Below, piece by piece: positions 36,319-45,475 of a stretch of DNA of 64,000 bases. The DNA lies in assembly GCA_005239435.1 (NCBI GenBank), contig SZNP01000011.1, positions 62,001 to 126,000 on the forward strand. The letters are read 5' to 3'. The number at the start of each line of letters is the position of its first letter. Position 1 is the stretch's first letter. The notes beneath the pieces are model-generated. The model worked only from the letters and a program-made list of their open reading frames with translations. It had not been told where the DNA came from and made no database searches. The stretch comes from Halorussus salinisoli (GTDB lineage Archaea > Halobacteriota > Halobacteria > Halobacteriales > Haladaptataceae). The position numbers and the translations under genes were made by a program.

Positions 36319-38835
36319 ACGGCGGCAAGAAGGCAGCTGATCATACTGACGGTCGGACTCAACTTCCTCGAAGTTCCGGACTGCGAAACCGAGGAGGAGC
36401 GTGAAAACGAGATCGAGAGCCGGATCGAGAATCTGAAGGCGATTTTCGATACGGATGAGTACTGGGGGATCAATATGGAGTCGATTACCGAGTCGATGGG
36501 CCGGGCGATGATGCAGTCCGAGAAACCGTTCTCGGTGATAGACATGTACTTCACGCTATTGAACGCCGAGCGGCGTGAGGAATTCGCGGCCAATGTCGAG
36601 GACCCCTACGTCCGCGAGTTCTGTATCGAAATCGCCCAAATGGATGACGAAACCGTGCGTCCAATCCTGAAACGAATCAAATCGTGGGTCGAGAACTCGG
36701 TTATCCGCCGGATTATCTCCCACCGCGAGAGTACCATCGACTTCCGCGACATCATCGACAACGACCGAATCGTCATCGTCCGTACGCCCGTCGAGAATAC
36801 GGATATTAAGAAGATGATCACGCTCGGCGTGATGCGGAACCTCTGGAGCGCAATCCAACAACGGTCCTACGAACACGATACCGACCCCGAGCCGTACTTC
36901 GTCCTCTGCGACGAGTTCGACGACATCGCCAGCGACAACCTCGACATCGAATCGATGCTCGCTCGCGCCCGCTCCATGCGGTTGTCCGTGACCCTCGCCT
37001 CTCAGTATCCATCGCAGTTCGACGAGGAGACGCTCAAGGCGATGCAGAACAACTGCGACAACCTCATCGCCTTCTCGGTCAACGACGTGGACGACGCCCG
37101 CCTGTTGATGAAGCGGTTCCGGGACTACACGGCCGAGGACCTCATCTCGACCGACCAGTACAAAGCGTGGACAAAACTCTCGCTCGACGGCGGTCGCTAC
37201 TCCGAACCAGTCTTGCTCAACTCCTTCCCGCCGTATCCACCACTTCGGTCAACTGAGGCGGTTGACGACATCATCGAGCGGAGTTTAGACCGGTATGGGA
37301 CAGAGCCGCTGACCGACGAGGAAATTATGCAGAACCTCGTCTACAGCGACTCCAATGAAGCGGCTACTCCGACACAGATACTGGACAAGACGATGGCCGA
37401 GGCGATTCGGGCGGTCCAAATCCGAACGGGTGACCGCGCGGAAAACGGCTGGGTGGACGTCGCCGCCGTGGACGACGAACTCGCGGTCCGCCTCGACAAT
37501 CAGGACGCCAATATCGAGTATGAGCCCGAGGACTTACCGGACGTGCGCGACGCCTCGGGGCTGATGGAAGTCGAACTGAAGGACGACGATATCGTGGTCC
37601 GCCTCACCGACGATGGGGAAACGATGGTCGAACCGGAGACGGGGTCGGTTCGATCTGCGGGTGGTGAAGCCCACGATGCAGTCCTCGTCGATACCGAGGC
37701 AGCACTTACCGAGCGTGAGTTTAGCGTCGAGATTGTCGAACAGGATGGGAGTGCACAGCCTGACGCTATCGCAACCCATCCCGACCACGACGCCGTCTTC
37801 AATATCGAAGCCGAGACCACGACACCGGATCGCCCCGTGAAGGTTTTACAGAATCTCAAGCGCGCCCACGAAGCAGACCGAACACCCATCTTCGTTGTTC
37901 GGCCTGGTGATTCGGAGACGAAATGGGCAACACGAGTCGAGAACATCCTCTCGCCGCCTCTGCGCGAACGCGCAGATGGGACCGAGCAGTTCTACAACTG
38001 TGACGAGGTCGTGACGTTCGGCGGTGGTGCGACGGCCCACGGCGGCGTGACTGCAGTCCGGCCGCGTACGTCCGACACGAATAGGACAGTCTGGACCCGT
38101 GACGGTGACGAGCGCGTGCTATCTGACGGCGAGACGGAGTTCGCTCGTGTGCCAGACGAAGGGACGCTCTCGAAAGACACAGTTCCAGCCTACTACAGTC
38201 ATGACCGAGAAACCGGCCAGTACACCGTCCACAAACCCGGCGAGATGCAGACATATGACTCGAAAGATGAGTTCGAAGCGGAGTGGACGCCGATCAAGCG
38301 ACCGTTCATCCCGAGTGATGAACTGCCGGAGTCAGAGGTACCCCGAGACAGCTACGTCGTCCTGATTCTGCCACCGAACGGCAATCCAACGGTCTTCCAG
38401 CAAGGCGAGACGTATGCGCTCTCAGAGAATCCTGGCTCTACAGAACTATGGCCAGACACTTCGACTGAAGACTCAGAACAGTCTGAAAACTCTACCCAGA
38501 GTGAGAAGACTCCCCCATCGCCCGAGGATGTTGGTTCTCAGTCACCTGCTAAGTCGGTGGATGTCGATCCAAGTGGCGACGGTGTCGAGGCGTTCACAGC
38601 AATGTATGTTCGGCAAGTGGACGAGGGCAAGGTTCCACAGGATGACCTGTTTCAGGCGTATTCTAATTGGACTGACCAGCACGATATCGACGGGACGAAC
38701 AAGGGATGGTTCACTCGGAAGTTGCAGAACGTCATTGAATTCGATACTGATCGGTCGCGAGTGAACGGTGAGCGTGTCCAGTTCTACGTTGGGATCACGC
38801 TGACACAAGAGGCCGAGACACTACTCGAACAATGA
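36319..38835 (+). pseudogene. Conjugation-type ATPase (VirB4/TraC/HerA-like), N-terminally truncated
   Basis: The frame is open from 36319 after a TAG, and homology-like sequence (LTVGLNFLEVPDCE...) begins before the first ATG at 36475, so the 5' part including Walker A is missing. From that ATG 786 residues remain. Walker B is YFVLCDEFD (141-149), followed by a sensor-like LASQYPSQF. Around 405-480 a nuclease-like segment (PDAIA, NIEAETTT) may be a degenerate PD-(D/E)XK fold. After a Ser/Glu-rich linker, the last 85 residues look like the winged helix that ends D5-type replication proteins. Without a P-loop it cannot hydrolyse ATP normally, though a shortened product may be made. Confidence 0.65.
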
Positions 38836-39200
38836 AATCAACCAAATACATGATAAAATCAGCGGGTGGCTTAGCCACCACCCTCATTCGACAGAAGCTA
38901 GCCGACGAAATACTGCAATACAAGCCTCAAGGCGAGCAGGATCGGGCTTCTACACTCCCTGTCCACGCAGACTGGACGGCCAAGGACGTTGCATGGACAC
39001 GACTGTCCACGCAAAATCGCATGACGGGGACGCTGTCCATGCAAGTCCCCGCCCAAAGACCAACTACTATAGAACGGGTTGCACCCGTTGGACAGGGCAA
39101 CGGTCAGCCTGCTAGTCGAGAACCGTTTTATAATCATCGTGATAGTGGGTGTGCGATGTTCCAAGAAGTATCTACAAGGAGAGACGAGGATGGGTTCTGA
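38832..39200 (+). CDS. Small hypothetical protein, doubtful
   Basis: A 122-codon frame beginning ATGA over the stop of the truncated ATPase gene, which suggests coupling. The first 35 residues (MKSTKYMIKSAGG...) are basic and amphipathic. The rest is read through the TGTCCAYGCA repeats, has no family resemblance, and ends 11 bp inside the next gene. I think the N-terminal part could be a short real product or nothing at all. Confidence 0.25.
   Translation: MKSTKYMIKSAGGLATTLIRQKLADEILQYKPQGEQDRASTLPVHADWTAKDVAWTRLSTQNRMTGTLSMQVPAQRPTTIERVAPVGQGNGQPASREPFYNHRDSGCAMFQEVSTRRDEDGF
38960..39044. repeat. Four TGTCCAYGCA repeats upstream of the primase-like gene
   Basis: Copies: TGTCCACGCAG at 38960-38970, the inverted TTGCATGGACA at 38989-38999, TGTCCACGCAA at 39004-39014 and TGTCCATGCAA at 39034-39044. 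The second and third form an 11-bp inverted repeat with a 4-base spacer and one mismatch. The cluster lies about 150-230 bp before a replication-type gene, which fits an iteron, replication origin or operator. Confidence 0.6.
39127..39138 (+). promoter_or_regulatory. TATA-like element ahead of the primase-like gene
   Basis: TTTATAATCATC lies about 55-60 bp before the ATG at 39190, allowing a short leader that contains AAGGAG (39177-39182). The identical 12 bases recur at 40509-40520 before vapB. Confidence 0.45.
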
Positions 39201-40461
39201 GCCGTTGGTCGAGGTATCGGTGCTTCCGGATGAGTTGCACGAGCGCGAGCAGTGGGTGTGCTGGAAAGAGGAGCAACGGGACGGGAAAGCGACGAAGATT
39301 CCGGTGACACCGGGAAGTGGTGAGTTCGCGTCGTCGACGGATTCGGAGACATGGACAGGGTTCGAGACAGCACTCGACTACGTCCAAACTGGGACCGCGG
39401 CCGGCGTCGGGTTCGTCTTTACCGACAATGATCCAATCGTCGGCGTGGACCTTGACGACTGCCGGGACCCCGAAACCGGGGATGCCGACGACGCGGCGTT
39501 GGACATCATCGAGCGCCTTGACTCGTATACGGAGGTGTCGCCGTCCGGTACCGGGTATCACGTGCTGGTCAAGGGCGACTTGCCGGATGGTCGGAATCGA
39601 CGTGGGAGTTTCGAGTTGTACGATACCGCGCGGTTCTTCACCGTGACTGGCGACCTCGTTGAGGAGACACCGACGCGGGTTGCACGGCGGCAGGACGCGC
39701 TCGCGGCCGTCCATCATGAGTACATCCAAGACACCGACGACAACTCGGAGGGCGAACCTGCACGCCGTGAGAGTACTGACGAGGAGTCCGCGACAGATGG
39801 GCCGACCGGCGTTGATGTGGACCTTGCGGACGAGGAGTTGCTTGAGAAGGCGATGAATGCGTCGAACGGCGCGAAGTTCGAGCGCCTCTGGAAGGGGAAT
39901 ACGGGTGGGTATGATAGTCAGTCGGAGGCTGATATGGCGCTCTGCAATTTGCTGGCATTCTGGACTGGAGGCGACCAAACCCGGATGGACGATCTGTTTC
40001 GCCAGTCGGGATTGCTTCGTGACAAATGGGATGAGGTCCACTATGCGGACGGGTCGACGTACGGGGAGAAGACGATTGAGCGAGCGGTTGGGAATACGTC
40101 GGCGTTCTACGACCCAGAACCAAAGAATGAATCAACTCAGGACGACGCCTCGACAGCGGACTCATCCGCCGATGCTGATCGTGACGGGTCTAAGCGGAGT
40201 CAAGCGTATCTGACCGAGAAGAATCGGCTGTTAGCTGAGCGTGTTGAGGAGCTAGAGACACTCCTTGAGTGGAAGAGCGAGCGCATTGAGGAACTCGAAG
40301 CGGAAGTGGAGCGGCTCACAGCCGAACTCACGGAGCGTGACCAAGCGACAGATCAAACCCACGAGGAGCGTGCTGTTGAGGGGAGTCCGGATGATGAGGA
40401 ATCACAGTCGGAGTCTGTCTGGGGTCGGACGAAGCGGTTGTTCGGAAACGACCGTGAGTGA
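39190..40461 (+). CDS. Primase-polymerase-like plasmid replication protein
   Basis: From MGSEPLVEVS, preceded by an AAGGAG-type ribosome site, the protein has 423 residues; the longer frame adds 37 residues of poor quality. The N-terminal half resembles the bifunctional primase-polymerase (NrS-1-like) fold: Asp87 and Asp89 in GVDLDDC and SPSGTGYH (117-124) mark the catalytic core. An acidic linker (about 175-215) and a helical middle domain (about 225-310) follow. The last 60-100 residues form a coiled coil with heptad-like REELE/ELEAEVERL runs and a basic tail (RTKRLFG). There is no helicase domain. It probably initiates or primes replication of a plasmid or virus. Confidence 0.72.
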   Translation: MGSEPLVEVSVLPDELHEREQWVCWKEEQRDGKATKIPVTPGSGEFASSTDSETWTGFETALDYVQTGTAAGVGFVFTDNDPIVGVDLDDCRDPETGDADDAALDIIERLDSYTEVSPSGTGYHVLVKGDLPDGRNRRGSFELYDTARFFTVTGDLVEETPTRVARRQDALAAVHHEYIQDTDDNSEGEPARRESTDEESATDGPTGVDVDLADEELLEKAMNASNGAKFERLWKGNTGGYDSQSEADMALCNLLAFWTGGDQTRMDDLFRQSGLLRDKWDEVHYADGSTYGEKTIERAVGNTSAFYDPEPKNESTQDDASTADSSADADRDGSKRSQAYLTEKNRLLAERVEELETLLEWKSERIEELEAEVERLTAELTERDQATDQTHEERAVEGSPDDEESQSESVWGRTKRLFGNDRE

Positions 40462-40508
40462 TCGTGATGTAGTTCGATACGGGAAAATGCACGAATTCAC
40501 GGGAAGAC

Positions 40509-40520
40509 TTTATAATCATC
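40509..40520 (+). promoter_or_regulatory. TATA-like element and inverted repeat before vapB
   Basis: TTTATAATCATC lies 21-32 bp before the ATG at 40541, the spacing of a leaderless transcript. TATAATC (40511-40517) and GATTATA (40532-40538) form an inverted repeat spanning the predicted start site, a likely VapB binding site. Confidence 0.5.
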
Positions 40521-40540
40521 CCGTAGTAGTAGATTATAGG

Positions 40541-40807
40541 ATGTCGAAATCTACGGACGAACGCGGACGCATCTACCTGCCGAAAGACGTACGTGAGCGG
40601 TTCGGAGACCAGTATCGTATCGTTGAACTCCCGAGCCATGTCGCGCTGTTTCCCGTCGACGATGATCCACTAGAGGGACTGCGTGACGCTGTTGGTGATG
40701 CTTTCGAGGGCGACGATGCCGACCAGTTGAAAGCTGATGCCCGCAAGCGAATTAGCGAAGACGTGCAAGCGGAAGTTGAAAGTCGCTCGGAAGACCACGA
40801 GGACTGA
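40541..40807 (+). CDS. AbrB/VapB-type antitoxin
   Basis: From MSKSTDERGRIYLPK the protein has 88 residues; upstream codons of the frame overlap the previous gene and are not family-like. The first 45 residues form the swapped-hairpin SpoVT/AbrB DNA-binding domain (GRIYLPKDVRERFG, then IVELPSHVALFPV). The C-terminal half is an acidic helix that should wrap the toxin. The toxin gene starts 3 bp after its stop. The inverted repeat at its promoter fits autoregulation. Confidence 0.85.
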   Translation: MSKSTDERGRIYLPKDVRERFGDQYRIVELPSHVALFPVDDDPLEGLRDAVGDAFEGDDADQLKADARKRISEDVQAEVESRSEDHED

Positions 40808-40810
40808 CTC

Positions 40811-41212
40811 GTGTACGTCGAAACAGACTTCCTCATCGCTCTCGTCAAAGACAGCGATTGGCTGCGTGAGCCCGCACTTCGGGCGCTCGAGGAGCGAGAC
40901 GACATTCATACATCGGTCCTGGCATACGCTGAGGTACTTGTTCTATTCTACGACCGTGAACAGGCCGAGTACGAGATCGATGCGCCACGCGCAATCACCA
41001 ACCTCCTCGAATTAGTGCCTATTCGGCCAGAACACCACGAGGACGCTGTTCTTGCTGCTGCCACGTTCTTGGAGGAGCACCAGATGACACCATTTGATGC
41101 ACTCCACGCCGGAATGGCCACAACAGGCGATGGGAAGGTACTCTCAAGCGAGCAGGACTACGAGACCGCCGGTCTTGACCGCCTTCCACTAGAAACGTAT
41201 CCCGACGAGTGA
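40811..41212 (+). CDS. VapC-type PIN-domain toxin
   Basis: A 133-residue PIN ribonuclease that starts with GTG 3 bp after vapB. The acidic metal-binding residues are intact: Asp6 (VETDFL), Glu41 (AYAEVL), Asp96 (MTPFDALHA) and Asp116 (SEQDYE). VapC proteins cleave tRNA or rRNA. This is the only toxin in the window whose gene is uninterrupted. Its stop overlaps the start of the next small gene (GTGA). Confidence 0.87.
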   Translation: MYVETDFLIALVKDSDWLREPALRALEERDDIHTSVLAYAEVLVLFYDREQAEYEIDAPRAITNLLELVPIRPEHHEDAVLAAATFLEEHQMTPFDALHAGMATTGDGKVLSSEQDYETAGLDRLPLETYPDE

Positions 41213-41478
41213 GGATACCACTCCGCGTTGAACCCAGCAAAGCAATTGCGAACGAACAACCCGAGAGCATACGTGAGGCCGCCCGCCTCGTTGACCGGGA
41301 TGTGTCCGATGTCCATTCAGATTTGAAGCACTTGGAAGTTCAGGATTCTGAACTCGAGGATGGTGATCCGGGTGGCGCAATCCAGCCAGTTGTACCCTTC
41401 GACAAAATCGAGATGCATATCGACTATCCCCTCCTCGAGGACGGGGATCCAGAGAGTACACCTGCGAGCGCAGACTAA
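41209..41478 (+). CDS. HTH protein fragment (HVO_A0114-like), shortened
   Basis: An 89-codon frame starting GTG over the vapC stop. It contains PESIREAARLVDRDVSDVHSDL, the recognition-helix region of small haloarchaeal winged-helix regulators of the HVO_A0114 type, and their closing block PVVPFDKIEMHIDYPLL. The usual N-terminal 30-40 residues are missing and the wing region is altered, so it is probably a truncated gene fused to the end of vapC. It may still be translated by coupling. Family assignment is from memory. Confidence 0.5.
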   Translation: MRIPLRVEPSKAIANEQPESIREAARLVDRDVSDVHSDLKHLEVQDSELEDGDPGGAIQPVVPFDKIEMHIDYPLLEDGDPESTPASAD

Positions 41479-41575
41479 CCACCAACTTCCAGATCGTTGT
41501 ACAGTTGCTATAGCGTTTATGAAGAAATGGAGTGACGTTCCACTATGACAGATACCTTCACGAAGCGTATTCCGG

Positions 41576-42241
41576 GCACTGTCTAGTTTACCCCTTCAAC
41601 CGGTGTTCGTTCATCGAGGGCTTGGTGCGGTCGCTGGAAATTATAGTAATGAACAAACGATGCAAGTCACTGGCGGACGCTCCGCCGACTGCCCACCCAC
41701 GACGAATGGAAGCGGTCAACTCTCATCTTAAGAGTGTGAAACCACTTTTCGATGTGGTTTCGGTCGACATACTCGAGTTGACCGATCAACCCTAATCGAG
41801 AGAGGGAAGTCAGATAGCCTGCGCTACCAACCAGAAACACAGTCTCTGAACAATCGTGTTTCTGGGCGAGGCCGTGAAGGAACGCACCGCCGGATCGGTG
41901 CCACGCCGACCAAACACAGAGACATCGAGCAGCACCTTCATTTCGAGGTTGGTTGCAGCGTACACCCAAGACCACTCACCGTTAATCCGGACAGCGGTCT
42001 CGTCAACCGCGACCCGCGTCGGCGACGCCGACGGCGGGTCGCCAACGCTGTCAGCCAGCTGATGCACCCAGCGCCAGACCGCTCCATGTGTCCGTTCAAC
42101 GCCTAGCAACCCGAGAATCGCCGCTATTTCTCTGAGCGAACAGCCGGCAGCGTGGAGGCGGACGGCGAACGCCCTAACGGGCGTCGCCGTCCGCTCCCGC
42201 TGCCAACATTCAAGAGTAGCCGTATCTAACGTCGCTCTGAG
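41576..42241 (-). mobile_element. Second degenerate IS6-type element, right end lost
   Basis: Begins with the same inverted-repeat end (GCACTGTCTAGTT, 41576-41588) as the copy at 28583. Minus-strand frames give GVERTHGAVWRWVHQLADS, VAVDETAVRINGEWSWVYAA and VDRNHIEKWFHTLKMRVDRF, including two of the DDE residues, but a frameshift after GRRGTDPA splits them. Homology to the first copy ends near 42241 and the other terminal repeat is missing. It cannot move by itself. Confidence 0.75.
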
Positions 42242-42244
42242 CCC

Positions 42245-42433
42245 GAAATCCTTGAACAGGCCTTAGAGCGTGGTGTTGAGATTCTCTGGGCAGACGTAGT
42301 ACTGTCCCAGTATTTGGATGACGAAACTGGTCGAGACACCGCAATCGAACTTATCGGTCGAAATCAAGTCAAGCGTGCAAAACGCGAAGTTGAAGCAGTT
42401 GAGGACGACGTTCTATGGGGCCTCGATGCATGA
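42245..42433 (+). pseudogene. C-terminal remnant of a small antitoxin-like protein
   Basis: 62 codons in one frame without a start, ending in TGA at 42431-42433: EILEQALERGVEILWADVVL, then RDTAIELIGRNQVKRAKREV and DDVLWGLDA. The pattern is like small haloarchaeal proteins that precede PIN toxins. Its 5' part was lost where the IS6 copy ends. The following bases to 42589 may hold decayed toxin pieces (a MNVAVTD start and a FALPNVEPLEQAD end), but this is weak. Confidence 0.35.
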
Positions 42434-42589
42434 ATGTGGCAGTTACTGATGGTGGTCTACGGTTCGGTGTGCGTGATGCACTCTTTCCGCTCTACTGTGC
42501 TACTCAATCACTGCACTTCTTACACAGAGTTCTTTGCGCTACCGAATGTTGAACCGCTTGAACAAGCAGATTGACCGTTCGTATAGCTT

Positions 42590-43132
42590 ATGACGACGGA
42601 AACATCGAGATGGTCCGAGAGTACTGATACGGCTGCACGTGTCCGACATGTCGCGCTAACTCGGACAGAGCCACGTACTGCGGAATGGATCGCTAAAGAA
42701 GCAGACGTCCCACGCGATACCGCCGTGACGTATCTTAACCGGATGGTCGAACAAGGCGATCTGGAAGTCGTCGAGACGGACGAAGAGAGGAGTTACAAGC
42801 CAGATCGCGTCACACAGTACCTCCGTGAGGTACGTGAGCTTGCAGAAGCACACACGCTCGACGAACTCACGCACGAACTCGACACAATCGGTGAGGAGAT
42901 CGATACGTGGAAAGACACCTACGAGGTTGAGTCACTCGCGGAACTGCGCCAGAGCATTGGCCGTGATGACTTGACTGGCGACAAGCGCCGTGAACGCCTC
43001 GAAATCATTGAAGAGTGGGAGTACAACATCGAGATGCGTGAATCAATTCAACTTGCAATCAGCCTCAAGTGTTCGCTCACGACACTAGGAATTGAGTCGT
43101 CTTCCGAGGAGTCGTCCACGAAGCTCCCGTAA
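42590..43132 (+). CDS. DUF7342-like winged-helix protein
   Basis: A 180-residue protein. A winged helix (about 15-65: TAEWIAKEADVPRDTAVTYLNRMV) is followed by a long helical region (about 75-150) with charged heptads. This is the layout of haloarchaeal DUF7342 proteins, which usually precede a small acidic protein in what resembles a toxin-antitoxin pair; that partner follows here. DNA binding is inferred from the fold. Confidence 0.65.
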   Translation: MTTETSRWSESTDTAARVRHVALTRTEPRTAEWIAKEADVPRDTAVTYLNRMVEQGDLEVVETDEERSYKPDRVTQYLREVRELAEAHTLDELTHELDTIGEEIDTWKDTYEVESLAELRQSIGRDDLTGDKRRERLEIIEEWEYNIEMRESIQLAISLKCSLTTLGIESSSEESSTKLP

Positions 43133-43592
43133 GAAGGGTAGTCAGATACCTAGTACAACTGTTTCTGGTGGTCTGGGATTCCCCCGACGTGAAGGCCTTC
43201 GTCGTATCAAAGAACGAATGGAGAACGTCCCTGGGTTCAACGATGTGCGATATGACCCCTCTCGGCTCCGTCCACGAACCGTCGTTGCAGACGTCGACGT
43301 GAAACTGTTCCTTGGCGAGTCACTCCCCCGGACGGAAGCCAAAGTAGAGGTCCTCTGGCGGCCACGTGAGGGAACTGACGTGCAGCGCGTTCATTGGGCG
43401 GACGATGTCGTGAATCTTGGCTGGCACAAGGATGATGACCATCCAGAACTCAGGACAACGCATTTCCAGCTCGAAGCTGAAGACGAATCAGTCCATAAAC
43501 CGGGAGCGATTGAAGTCGAAGCCCCGCTCAGCTTCCTCGAAGTCTGTCTTGATCGACTTCCGGACGAGCTTCGGCAAACAAGTGACTACTGA
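43092..43592 (+). CDS. Conserved haloarchaeal protein paired with DUF7342
   Basis: The family-like part runs from about GLGFPRREGLRRIKERMENV to DRLPDELRQ. The start is unclear: TTG at 43092 overlaps the upstream gene by 41 bp; the next in-frame ATG (43218) would give 124 residues but cut into the conserved part. The protein is acidic with a beta-rich middle (VEVLWRPREG, VQRVHWADD, HFQLEAEDE). I do not know its function. Its fixed pairing with DUF7342 suggests a toxin-antitoxin-like or regulatory module. Confidence 0.5.
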   Translation: MSRLPRSRPRSSRKKGSQIPSTTVSGGLGFPRREGLRRIKERMENVPGFNDVRYDPSRLRPRTVVADVDVKLFLGESLPRTEAKVEVLWRPREGTDVQRVHWADDVVNLGWHKDDDHPELRTTHFQLEAEDESVHKPGAIEVEAPLSFLEVCLDRLPDELRQTSDY

Positions 43593-43743
43593 CCTCATTC
43601 GGAGGCAGAAGGTGCTCAGGTTGTGTATTTAACCCAAAGAAATACCGCTGGCACTCTTCACCTTTGACAGTCGTAGGGATGCACAATTAGTGGTGCAGAT
43701 TGAGCATGAGACTTCCTATCAGATACAGATGATATTGCAGGGT

Positions 43744-43770
43744 GCGTGCTGAATACAGAGGCTGTATTCA
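43744..43770. repeat. IS-end-like motif with perfect palindrome
   Basis: GCGTGCTGAATACAGAG (43744-43760) is the inverse of motifs at 45241-45255 and 47270-47285. It contains a perfect palindrome TGAATACAG-AGG-CTGTATTCA (43750-43770). The rest of the gene-free stretch 43593-43966 holds no gene; the short region just before 43967 has a purine-rich ribosome site. Confidence 0.5.
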
Positions 43771-43966
43771 TCAACTGGAAGCAGCGATATCCCTGTGTAA
43801 AAGTCCCCAATAAAGTGAGTATAGGCCTAACTGCCTTAATTTGGATGTATTCTTTTCAACTTCAAAAAATCGTCTCCCAAGATTTACCCTGATTTGCATA
43901 CTCCCTACACAACCGCGAAGTGCTTAATTTTGCCTCCGTGGTCGATTCCCTGAGGTGGGGGGAGAA

Positions 43967-45055
43967 ATGACACACGACAGACGAGAATTCCTACAACTCG
44001 GCGCACTCGCCGGATTCAGTGCGTTGAGCGCTGACAGAATCGTCGACGTACCGGTTCGTTTCGAACAGGACGACTCCGCCGACGCTGGCGGCTGGCCTGG
44101 CATCGACGTGCGGGTCACGCAAGAGTCCGGCAAAACGGCTCACTGGGTCTTGCCCGGCAGACGGCGGATAAGCGAGTACGTCTTCGGGACGCCCGAGAAC
44201 CCACGCCGGACGGGCGAGTACTGGGTAAACTACGCCGAGGGCCCGGTGAAAGAATTGCTCCAGAAGCAGACCTTTCAGGTTGGACTGCCGGTCGACCAGC
44301 GCCGGACGAACGACGATGGGTCGGAGTTCACCGTCGCTGACATCCTGACGGGGTACAGTGACTCCGCTGAGGAGACCGACGGCGAACTCGACGTGACCTA
44401 TCAGGACCGCCAGCCGTTCGACACGCCGGGCGAACCGGGCGACACCCGCGACACGGCGGAGGTGACGGCACAGTTCACCGACCCGGCGGGCAACGAGTAC
44501 GAGGCCGTGCTGGACCATATCGTCCAGCCGCCGTTCCCGCCGTGGGAGACCGGCGGCGGCGTCGTAACCGGGACGTGGCTCCACGGCGTCACCGGAACAG
44601 GGACACCGCTGATGCCACGGATGTTCAACTACGCGGCGTTGTGGGGCGTCGGCGCGCTGAAGGTCAACGGCGAAGTCGCCGAGGAGGGACGGGTCATGCA
44701 CTTCATGACCACCGAGAATATTCGGAAGGCCGACAGCTACCAACTCGCCATAGACGAGGAGCTTCCACTCTCGGAAGACGAGCGGTTCCTCGGCCACCCG
44801 CACCACACACACCTTTTCCTGCCGCCCATCAAGGGAACCCCGGAAGGACCGCAACACAGTCCGGTTCCCACGGAGTTCGAACTACCGAACAGCGAGACTC
44901 AGCCGTTCATCCACTACATGTGGGACGAAGACACCATCGAGGAAATCGTGGTTCGGGGCGCCGAAGGTGGAGAGACGACGACTACGGAGATGAACGAGGA
45001 GACGACGACCGAAGCGAACGAGACGACCGAGGGGAGTAAAACACGACCGAAGTAG
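43967..45055 (+). CDS. Tat-exported protein of unknown function
   Basis: From MTHDRREFLQ the protein has 362 residues; the ATG follows a GGTGGGGGGAG purine run. The twin-arginine motif DRREFLQLGALAG (4-16) marks Tat export, without a lipobox. The mature part is beta-rich with many His and Trp residues (HPHHTHLFLPP, MFNYAALWG). The C-terminus is a Glu/Thr tail (TTTEMNEETTTEANETTEG) typical of cell-wall-spanning haloarchaeal proteins. I do not recognise the domain. The gene is bracketed by inverted IS-end-like motifs (43744 and 45255), so it may have arrived as a unit. Confidence 0.75.
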   Translation: MTHDRREFLQLGALAGFSALSADRIVDVPVRFEQDDSADAGGWPGIDVRVTQESGKTAHWVLPGRRRISEYVFGTPENPRRTGEYWVNYAEGPVKELLQKQTFQVGLPVDQRRTNDDGSEFTVADILTGYSDSAEETDGELDVTYQDRQPFDTPGEPGDTRDTAEVTAQFTDPAGNEYEAVLDHIVQPPFPPWETGGGVVTGTWLHGVTGTGTPLMPRMFNYAALWGVGALKVNGEVAEEGRVMHFMTTENIRKADSYQLAIDEELPLSEDERFLGHPHHTHLFLPPIKGTPEGPQHSPVPTEFELPNSETQPFIHYMWDEDTIEEIVVRGAEGGETTTTEMNEETTTEANETTEGSKTRPK

Positions 45056-45225
45056 GAGAAACGACTGCCAGCACGAACCGAGGCTACTAAGGACGCCCTG
45101 AGACGATAGCCCTTCGGTGTCGGTGATTCCTACCGGAAATTGGCCGTATCGAAAGGCAACTCGAACGAGTTTCCGTCGGACATGCAAACGATTATCGCAG
45201 AACGAGTTACAAAACGGGGGACGAG

Positions 45226-45320
45226 TGATGGATACGCGCCCTCTATTCAGCACGCTATTTCTGACAACGGTAGTTCAAGTCGTCGGAGGCAGTGATAGAT
45301 ACACGCCCTGTATTGTGCAT
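45226..45320 (+). repeat. Two related IS-end-like motifs
   Basis: GTGATGGATACGCGCCCTCT (starting 45226, running on into ATTCAGCACGC) and GTGATAGATACACGCCCTGT (starting about 45290) are imperfect direct repeats of about 30 bp. A third, weaker relative is at 46537-46572. The region 45056-45475 has no gene. These look like footprints of a repeated mobile-element end. Confidence 0.45.
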
Positions 45321-45475
45321 AACCACTCCAATCTGATTAGCAGGTGATGGCTTCAACAAGGGCAGAACCGTCTGATGAGACTATTTCATAGAGGTCCGAT
45401 TTGGCTTGTTCAGGTTGTCATGAGTCCGTCGCCATCGAATAACGTTTGTGCACCCTCTTCTTTCGATACCACGAG

